Shown piece after piece: positions 14,577 to 20,137 of a DNA stretch of 20,137 nt (positions within the stretch are counted from its first letter, which is position 1; each line of letters begins with the position of its first letter). The stretch spans positions 1 through 20,137 of the forward strand of contig CAMNHM010000037.1 of NCBI GenBank assembly GCA_946539475.1, given 5' to 3'. The stretch is from an uncultured Prevotellaceae bacterium. GTDB lineage: Bacteria > Bacteroidota > Bacteroidia > Bacteroidales > Bacteroidaceae. The notes beneath the pieces were generated by a model. It was not told where the DNA came from and did no database searches. It saw nothing but the letters and a program-made list of their open reading frames with translations. The position numbers were made by a program, and so were the translations under genes.

Positions 14577-17292
14577 CGGGGAAGAGATTTAGTTGTCCGG
14601 TCATCTCGTCGATCACCTGCTGCTGGCTCTTGCCGGCATCGGGGTCTAGGTTTTCAGGTTCTGCTGCGCCCTCGGGTGTCCCTGCATCCTCCGCCTCCTC
14701 CGGCGGAACAGGGAAGCGCACGGGTTCCAGCTCTACGATGCTTCCTATCTCGTAGGTCGATATGCGCTTGCCCTTCGCCTTGAAGCCCTTGACGGCAATG
14801 AACGCCTCGGCGTCGATGTCCTCCTGCTGTCGGAGTTCGTCCTTGCCGCCATAGCTGACGCGGATGAGGGGATATACCTGGTCGGTGAGCAGCACAAGGC
14901 GCGACGCGGGGTTGTCGCCCAGGAAGTTCTGCTTGCGCTTCGAGGCGTCCATGAGGAATCGCTTCATGTAGGGATAGCCCTGGTTGTCGGCATCGAAGAG
15001 CACCGCCGTCCACACCTTGTCGGCCTGGTATTTCTCTATCCGCAGGATGTCGTCCTCGTAGTGGTTGTTCACGTCGAAGTTGGTCAGGTAGTAGTCGCCG
15101 TTGGGCAGCACGACGAGTATCTGGTCCTCGTCGTAGAACTCGCCCAGCAGTCGCCCGTGGTCGTCGTAGTTCAGGCGGTTGACGTCGGGATCGAACCACA
15201 CGCGGCGCCCTCCCAGGGTCGAGTGCCCCTGGCTCTTGAGCGAGATGCGGTGCACGGGCAGCTTCGTCAGGATATTGCCCTTTGCCGCGCGCCCCTTGAT
15301 GTCGACGGCCGCAAACGAGCGCTCCAGGAAGATGCTCATGCGGGGATGTTTCTCCAGGATGGAGGCGTCGAGCGTCACCTTGATCACCTCGGCCTCGCCG
15401 TTGGGGTTGGCGGTGAAGTAGAGCACGCGCGAGCCTGGCGTGCCCTGCGTCAGGTCGTTCTCGCGGTCGCGGATGATGCCGCCCACGTTGAAGCGCTTGA
15501 TATAGCAGGGTCCCGCCTTGCCGTCGCGGTAGACGGCGTTGTAGGTCGTGCGCTTGTCGTTCTTCTTGAACACGCCCAGCCATATCACATTCTTGCCCAC
15601 GAAGAGCTTCTCGGCCACGCGCACCACCTTGAACTTTCCGTCGCGGTAGAAGATGATGATGTCGTCGAGGTCGGAGCAGTTGCAGACGAACTCGTCCTTC
15701 TTCAGCCCCGTGCCGATGAATCCCTCCTGGCGGTTGATGTAGAGCTTCTGGTTGGCCTCAGCCACCTTCGAGGCCTCGATCGTGTCGAAGTTTCTGATCT
15801 CCGTCAGCCGCGGGTGATCCTTGCCGTACTTGTCCTTCAGGAACTGGAACCACCCGGCGGTGACCTCGGTGAGATTCGCCAGGTCGCGGTCGATCTGCTC
15901 GATCTCAGCCTTGATGCGCGCCATGAGCTCGTCGGCCTTCTCCTTGTTGAACTTCAGGATGCGCTGCATCTTGATCTCGAGCAGGCGGAGAATGTCGTCC
16001 TTCGTCACCTCGCGCACCAGCTGGGGGTAGAAGGGCGTCAGGCGGTCGTCGATGTGCTCGCAGACCTTGTCGACGTTGGGGGCCTCCTCGAACTTGCGGT
16101 CCTTGTAGATGCGCTCCTCGATGAAGATCTTCTCCAGCGACTGGAAGTGCAGCTGGTCGAGCAGCTCGTCCTTCCGTATCTGCAGCTCTTGGCGGATGAG
16201 GTCCCTCGTGCGGTCGACGGAGTGGCGGAGGACGTCGCTGACGGTGAGGAACTGCGGCTTGTCGTCCTTGATGACGCAGCAGTTGGGCGAGATGTTTACC
16301 TCGCAGTCGGTGAAGGCATAGAGGGCATCGATCGTCTTGTCTGACGACACGCCGGGCGAGAGGTGGATCAGTATCTCCACCTGCGCCGAGGTGAGGTCGT
16401 CGACGCGGCGGGCGCCGATCTTATCCTTCTCGATGGCCCTCGTGATGCTCTCGCAGAGCGTCGAGACGGTCTTCGTGAACGGCAGCTCGCGCACGACGAG
16501 CGTCTTCTGGTCGAGCTTCTCAATCTTCGCCCGCACCTTCACCAGGCCGCCGCGCTGACCGTCGTTATATTTGCTGACGTCGACGGAGCCGCCCGTCAGG
16601 AAGTCGGGGTAGAGATGGAACTCCTCGCCGTGCAGGTAGGCAATGGCGGCGTCGCAGATCTCGTTGAAGTTGTGGGGCAGGATCTTCGTCGACAGTCCCA
16701 CGGCGATGCCCTCCGCGCCCTGCGAGAGGAGCAGCGGAAACTTCACGGGCAGCGTGATGGGCTCCTTGTTACGCCCGTCGTACGACAGCTGCCACTCCGT
16801 GGTCTTCGGGTTGAACACCGTGTCGAGGGCAAACTTCGACAGGCGTGCCTCGATGTATCGCGGCGCGGCGGCGCGGTCGCCCGTCAGGATGTTGCCCCAG
16901 TTGCCCTGCGTGTCAACCAGCAGGTTCTTCTGTCCCAGCTGCACCAGGGCATCGCCGATGGAGGCGTCGCCGTGGGGGTGGAACTGCATGGTGTGGCCCA
17001 CGATGTTGGCCACCTTGTTATACCGGCCGTCGTCCATGCGCTTCATCGAGTGCATGATGCGTCGCTGCACAGGCTTGAAGCCGTCCTCGATATGGGGGAT
17101 GGCGCGGTCGAGTATTGAGTAGCTGGCATAGTCCAGGAACCAGTTCTGGTACATGCCGCTCAGATGATGCACGGCGGCAGCATCGAAACGGTTCACAGGC
17201 TTATAGTCCGAATGCCCCTGCGCCGAGTCTTCGCTCTCCTCGTTGTTGATCCCGTTTTCCTCAGGGATATCGTCTCTTATTTCGTCGTCCAT
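14560..17292 (-). CDS. parC: DNA topoisomerase IV subunit A
   Basis: This 910-residue type IIA topoisomerase breakage-reunion subunit decatenates and relaxes DNA together with a ParB/ParE partner not in this window. After an acidic 35-residue tail come the [13 protein letters not shown] block (71-83), [17 protein letters not shown] (105-121) and the catalytic Tyr146 in [11 protein letters not shown] coiled-coil region lies near 430-480, and the C-terminal DNA-wrapping propeller is followed by an acidic Pro/Glu-rich tail. Length suits Bacteroidetes ParC; GyrA would normally carry a clear GyrA box, which I do not see. The residue matching quinolone-site Ser80/Ser83 of E. coli is Ala110, and Asp114 matches position 84/87. 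This is probably the normal state for the group. A perfect promoter lies just upstream. Confidence 0.93.
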   Translation of the reverse strand: MDDEIRDDIPEENGINNEESEDSAQGHSDYKPVNRFDAAAVHHLSGMYQNWFLDYASYSILDRAIPHIEDGFKPVQRRIMHSMKRMDDGRYNKVANIVGHTMQFHPHGDASIGDALVQLGQKNLLVDTQGNWGNILTGDRAAAPRYIEARLSKFALDTVFNPKTTEWQLSYDGRNKEPITLPVKFPLLLSQGAEGIAVGLSTKILPHNFNEICDAAIAYLHGEEFHLYPDFLTGGSVDVSKYNDGQRGGLVKVRAKIEKLDQKTLVVRELPFTKTVSTLCESITRAIEKDKIGARRVDDLTSAQVEILIHLSPGVSSDKTIDALYAFTDCEVNISPNCCVIKDDKPQFLTVSDVLRHSVDRTRDLIRQELQIRKDELLDQLHFQSLEKIFIEERIYKDRKFEEAPNVDKVCEHIDDRLTPFYPQLVREVTKDDILRLLEIKMQRILKFNKEKADELMARIKAEIEQIDRDLANLTEVTAGWFQFLKDKYGKDHPRLTEIRNFDTIEASKVAEANQKLYINRQEGFIGTGLKKDEFVCNCSDLDDIIIFYRDGKFKVVRVAEKLFVGKNVIWLGVFKKNDKRTTYNAVYRDGKAGPCYIKRFNVGGIIRDRENDLTQGTPGSRVLYFTANPNGEAEVIKVTLDASILEKHPRMSIFLERSFAAVDIKGRAAKGNILTKLPVHRISLKSQGHSTLGGRRVWFDPDVNRLNYDDHGRLLGEFYDEDQILVVLPNGDYYLTNFDVNNHYEDDILRIEKYQADKVWTAVLFDADNQGYPYMKRFLMDASKRKQNFLGDNPASRLVLLTDQVYPLIRVSYGGKDELRQQEDIDAEAFIAVKGFKAKGKRISTYEIGSIVELEPVRFPVPPEEAEDAGTPEGAAEPENLDPDAGKSQQQVIDEMTGQLNLFPDEDFK

Positions 17293-17319
17293 TCACTAGA
17301 AGGTTTTTCAGTTTGACTG

Positions 17320-17351
17320 CAAAGGTAATAAATTTTGGGAAAAAGACCAAA
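17320..17351 (-). promoter_or_regulatory. promoter of the parC unit
   Basis: Minus strand TTTG (17348-17351), exactly 20 nt, TACCTTTG (17320-17327) then CAGTC. The predicted start is near 17313, with a leader of about 20 nt to the ATG at 17290-17292. It is back to back with the -7 box of the divergent uvrA-like gene. Confidence 0.85.
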
Positions 17352-17369
17352 TATTTCGATTTTTTTGTG

Positions 17370-17377
17370 TAAGTTTG
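17370..17377 (+). promoter_or_regulatory. -7 box of the uvrA-like gene
   Basis: TAAGTTTG followed by CAGTCGAAAAGCGAAAGAC, nearly the same initial sequence as at the lplA promoter (CAGGCGAATCGAAAGAC). No TTTG lies 20 nt upstream; that position (17346-17349, ACCA) falls within the -33 element of the parC promoter. The predicted start near 17384 sets the coding start at 17419 or 17422 rather than the upstream frame at 17335. Confidence 0.6.
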
Positions 17378-17418
17378 CAGTCGAAAAGCGAAAGACTGAG
17401 ATAATTCTTCATTCCAAG

Positions 17419-19698
17419 ATGATGACAACCGACAAGATCATCGTTCGCGGAGCACGCGAAAACAACCTGAAGAACGTGTCGCTGGAGATTCCCAAGCACC
17501 GCATCACCGCCTTCACAGGCGTCTCCGGATCGGGGAAGAGCTCACTCGTGATGGACACCATTGCCGCGAAGTCGCGACGCGAGCTCAACGACACCTTCCC
17601 CACCTTCGTACAGCAGTATCTACCTAAGTATGGCCGTCCCCATGTCGATGCCATCGAGGGCCTTCCCGTAGCCATCGTCATCGACCAGCGGAAGCCTGCC
17701 TCCAACTCACGATCGACGGTGGGCACCTATACCGACATCTACGCCCTCATCCGCCTGCTCTTCTCCCGAGTGGGCAAGCCCTTCATAGGCTATGCCGAGT
17801 CGTTCAGCTTCAATCATCCCGAAGGCAGCTGTCCGCGCTGCTCGGGCCTGGGCGAGATTCGCGAGCTCGACATCCACAAGCTGGTAGACTTCGACAAGAG
17901 CCTCAACGACGAGGACACCATCCACTACATCGCCTTCGGCAAGGGCGGATGGCGCTGGATACGCTATGCACACAGCGGGCTGTTCGACCTCGACAAGAAG
18001 ATTCGCGACTACTCGCCCGAGGAGCTCGACCTCTTCCTCTACAGCCCGCAGATCCGGCTGAAGAACCCACCCGCCAACTGGCCGAAGACCGCCAAGTACG
18101 AGGGTCTGATACCCCGCATGTACCGCAGCATCATCAATTCCGAGGAAGGGCTGCTCCACAGCTCTGTGCTCAACCCCATGCTCACCATGGGCACCTGTCC
18201 CGACTGCCACGGCACCCGCCTCAACCCGCGTGTGCTCTCCTGCCGCATCGAGGGCATGAACATCGCCGAGGTTTGCGCCCTCTCCATCACGAAGCTCAAC
18301 GAGTGGATACGCTCGCTCACCGACCCTCTGGCCGTCGATCTCAAGCGTGCCATCGGCGACCGCCTCACGGCCCTCGAGGAGATAGGTCTGGGCTACCTCA
18401 GCCTCGACCGGGGCGTGGGCACCCTCTCAGGCGGCGAGGCACAGCGCTGCAAGATTGCCAAGTACATCAATTCCTCGCTGTCCGATGTGCTCTACATCCT
18501 CGATGAGCCTAGCACCGGCCTCCATCATCACGACATCGAGCTGATGAAGCACTCCGTCCGCCGGCTGCGTGACCACGGCAACACCGTCCTCCTGGTCGAG
18601 CATCACAAGGAGATGATACGCATGGCCGACTATATCGTCGACATGGGACCCGGACCAGGCATCGACGGCGGGCACATCGTCTTTCAGGGCACCTACGACG
18701 AACTGCTCCGCAGCGGCACCAGCACAGGCGATGCCCTCAATGAGACGGGCGCCTTCAAGGCGGCTCCTCGACAGCCCCAGAGCACCTTCGAGCTCACGCA
18801 TGCCTCGCTCCACAACCTCCGCGATGTCAGCGTAGCCTTCCCCCTGGGCATCTTCGGCGTGGTGGCAGGTGTGGCAGGCTCGGGCAAGAGCTCGCTCATG
18901 GAGTGCTTCCGTCGCAGCTTTCCTCATCCCGATCAGATCGTGCATATATCACAGAAGAATATCGGTGTGAGCCTGCGCTCCACGCCTGCCACCTATATGG
19001 ATGTGGCTGCTGATATCAGGAAGGTCTTCGCACGCAAGCATCACATGAAGGAGGCCTACTTCGCCTTCAACGGCAAGGGTGCCTGCCCTGTCTGTGGAGG
19101 CAAGGGCGTCATCGTCTCAGAGATGGCATTCATGGACAGCATCGAGACCACCTGCGAGGCCTGTGGCGGCCTGCGCTACTCCGACGAGGCCCTCGCCTAT
19201 ACCGTCAGCGGCGAGAAGCTCGATGAGGGCAAGGACGTTGATCTTAACATCGCCCAGGTCTTCGACCTCTCAGTCCGCCTGGCTAGCACCTTCTTCCAGG
19301 GCACCATCATCCAGCAGAAGCTGCGCCCCATGATGGACGTCGGACTAGGCTATCTGCATCTCAACCAGGCGCTCTCCACCCTCTCCGGCGGTGAGCTGCA
19401 GCGGCTGAAGATGGCCTCTTCGCTGGGTGAGAAGGGCAAGGTGTTCATCATCGACGAGCCCACCGACGGTCTGCACCTCAAGGATGTGCGCCACCTCATC
19501 CTTCTCTTTGAGAAGATGGTCGACGAGGGCAACACCGTCTATGTCGTCGAGCACAACACCGATGTCATCAAGGCTGCCGACTATGTCATCGAACTTGGAC
19601 CCAGAGCCGGCGACGAGGGCGGCACCATCCTCTATGCCGGCAGTCCTCACGGCATGCTCAGCTGCCCCTCGTCAGTCACAGCACATTATTTAACTTAA
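17419..19698 (+). CDS. UvrA-like ABC ATPase (short UvrA paralogue, DrrC/UvrA2 type)
   Basis: This 759-residue protein has two ABC ATPase modules in the UvrA arrangement. Walker A sites are GVSGSGKSS (34-42) and GVAGSGKSS (about 484-492), with signatures LSGGEAQRCK (about 336) and LSGGELQRLK (about 655). CxxC zinc modules are CPRCSGLGEI (about 138), CPDCHGTR (about 261), CPVCGGKG (about 556) and CEACGG (about 579). True UvrA is about 940 residues; the shortness suggests the class of UvrA paralogues that includes DrrC, linked to tolerance of DNA-binding drugs, and possibly weak or no UvrB interaction. It binds DNA in the cytoplasm. ATG at 17419 (or 17422) is chosen from the -7 box. The C-terminus ends SSVTAHYLT immediately before a GH43 relic. 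The role is inferred from the family. Confidence 0.88.
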   Translation: MMTTDKIIVRGARENNLKNVSLEIPKHRITAFTGVSGSGKSSLVMDTIAAKSRRELNDTFPTFVQQYLPKYGRPHVDAIEGLPVAIVIDQRKPASNSRSTVGTYTDIYALIRLLFSRVGKPFIGYAESFSFNHPEGSCPRCSGLGEIRELDIHKLVDFDKSLNDEDTIHYIAFGKGGWRWIRYAHSGLFDLDKKIRDYSPEELDLFLYSPQIRLKNPPANWPKTAKYEGLIPRMYRSIINSEEGLLHSSVLNPMLTMGTCPDCHGTRLNPRVLSCRIEGMNIAEVCALSITKLNEWIRSLTDPLAVDLKRAIGDRLTALEEIGLGYLSLDRGVGTLSGGEAQRCKIAKYINSSLSDVLYILDEPSTGLHHHDIELMKHSVRRLRDHGNTVLLVEHHKEMIRMADYIVDMGPGPGIDGGHIVFQGTYDELLRSGTSTGDALNETGAFKAAPRQPQSTFELTHASLHNLRDVSVAFPLGIFGVVAGVAGSGKSSLMECFRRSFPHPDQIVHISQKNIGVSLRSTPATYMDVAADIRKVFARKHHMKEAYFAFNGKGACPVCGGKGVIVSEMAFMDSIETTCEACGGLRYSDEALAYTVSGEKLDEGKDVDLNIAQVFDLSVRLASTFFQGTIIQQKLRPMMDVGLGYLHLNQALSTLSGGELQRLKMASSLGEKGKVFIIDEPTDGLHLKDVRHLILLFEKMVDEGNTVYVVEHNTDVIKAADYVIELGPRAGDEGGTILYAGSPHGMLSCPSSVTAHYLT

Positions 19699-19703
19699 TA
19701 CCA

Positions 19704-20045
19704 AACCTCACCCTGCTCGTCAGCGAGCTCACCGACGACTACCTCGACTTCACTGGACGCTACAACATGATTGCTCCCGGCGGACAGAATGAGGCACCCT
19801 GCATCTTCAAGCGCGGCAAGGACTACTGGCTCATCTGCTCCGGATGCACAGGCTGGGCACCCAACGAAGCCCGCATGTTCCACTCGCGCAGCATCTGGAG
19901 ACCCTGGCAGCAGCTGCCCTCGCCCTTCGTAGGCACTGCCACGGGCTATCAGGACATGCCTGCCAACAAGACCTTCGGCGCACAGGGCACTTATATCCTC
20001 CCTCTGGGCGACCAGTGGATGTTCATGGCCGACGTCTGGAATCCA
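19704..20045 (+). pseudogene. internal fragment of a second GH43-like gene
   Basis: These 114 codons, in a frame different from the upstream uvrA-like gene, align without gaps to residues 234-347 of the intact GH43-like protein at 11387-12520. I count 19 differences, about 83% identity. They include GGQNEAPCIF with the probable catalytic Glu and CTGWAPNEARMF. There is no start codon, signal peptide or first half, since position 19698 is the last base of the uvrA-like stop. After WNP the similarity ends abruptly. No stop codon interrupts the fragment. It is a both-ends-truncated relic of a paralogue, in the opposite orientation to the intact copy. An assembly join cannot be excluded. Confidence 0.85.
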
Positions 20046-20069
20046 TTTCGACACGATTTAGGCATACAA

Positions 20070-20111
20070 AAGGTGAGTGGTGGATGGATAGCTCCCTTCA
20101 CCACTCACCTT
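20070..20111. repeat. 13-bp perfect inverted repeat with heptamer-like units
   Basis: AAGGTGAGTGGTG (20070-20082) and CACCACTCACCTT (20099-20111) are exact reverse complements around a 16-nt centre. CACC recurs about every 7 bp to the right (20099-20124, ending in a CGCC variant), another short-period G-free repeat. No T-tract follows, so it is not an obvious terminator. It starts 24 bp after the GH43 relic ends. Confidence 0.7.
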
Positions 20112-20137
20112 CACCATTCGCCAATCTACTTATTCAG

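Noticed and set aside
15061..16344. 427-codon open frame on the plus strand opposite parC
   Set aside because: The repetitive Val/Leu/Asp/Glu composition is that of a mirror of a GC-rich gene; parC on the other strand is complete and conserved.
14560..17292. Quinolone-resistance mutation in ParC (Ala110 where E. coli has Ser)
   Set aside because: The surrounding [12 protein letters not shown] is, as I recall, the usual Bacteroidetes ParC sequence, so this is probably lineage-normal and not an acquired mutation.
17335..17418. Longer N-terminus for the UvrA-like protein (start at 17335)
   Set aside because: The extra codons translate the promoter region, including the TAAGTTTG box; the UvrA domain begins right after the ATG pair at 17419/17422.

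Overview
The window looks like chromosomal DNA from a Prevotella-type member of the Bacteroidota (Prevotella/Segatella group). The reasons are Bacteroidetes promoters (TTTG, exactly 20 nt, TAnnTTTG) in front of several transcription units, few clear Shine-Dalgarno sites with A-rich leaders instead, Bacteroidetes-only small protein families, and protein sequences that read as Prevotella. The assignment is by eye. Both strands are used and coding density is high.

Layout, left to right. (1) Positions 1-220 hold a doubtful partial minus-strand ORF and a strong GC-rich hairpin. (2) Minus strand 221-3138 is the xylose operon xylB-xylA. It feeds xylose to xylulose 5-phosphate. xylB carries what looks like an in-frame insertion of a small repeat element. 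(3) 3139-3468 is non-coding and is built from degenerate direct and inverted repeats. (4) Minus strand 3469-4047 encodes two small Bacteroidetes winged-helix-like proteins. (5) 4048-4403 is a divergent intergenic region with an orphan terminator-like hairpin, a MITE-like inverted-repeat segment and a near-perfect promoter. (6) Plus strand 4404-10712 is a complete glycine cleavage operon: lipoate ligase-type enzyme, gcvT, gcvH, gcvPA, gcvPB, lpd. It supplies every protein of the complex (P as two subunits, H, T, L) plus an enzyme that could lipoylate H. (7) A bidirectional terminator at 10729-10769 separates it from a minus-strand unit made of tRNA-Leu(UAG), a secreted GH43-type glycosidase and a lipoprotein with a PNPOx-like flavin-binding fold. 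(8) Minus strand 12769-17292 is an overlapping three-gene unit: parC (topoisomerase IV subunit A), a secreted DUF3316-like protein and an S41 peptidase lipoprotein. (9) A short UvrA-like ABC ATPase diverges from parC at 17419-19698. (10) Directly after its stop codon lies a 114-codon internal fragment of a second GH43 gene, about 83% identical to the intact one at 11387-12520, followed by a 13-bp perfect inverted repeat.

No CRISPR array, phage, integrase, transposase or obvious defence system is visible. The unusual material is at the repeat level: 7-bp-period tandem repeats, G-free on one strand, fill gaps in the gcv operon, flank the core of the insertion inside xylB, and occur next to the GH43 relic. 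The in-frame repeat insertion in xylB is the most interesting single signal.
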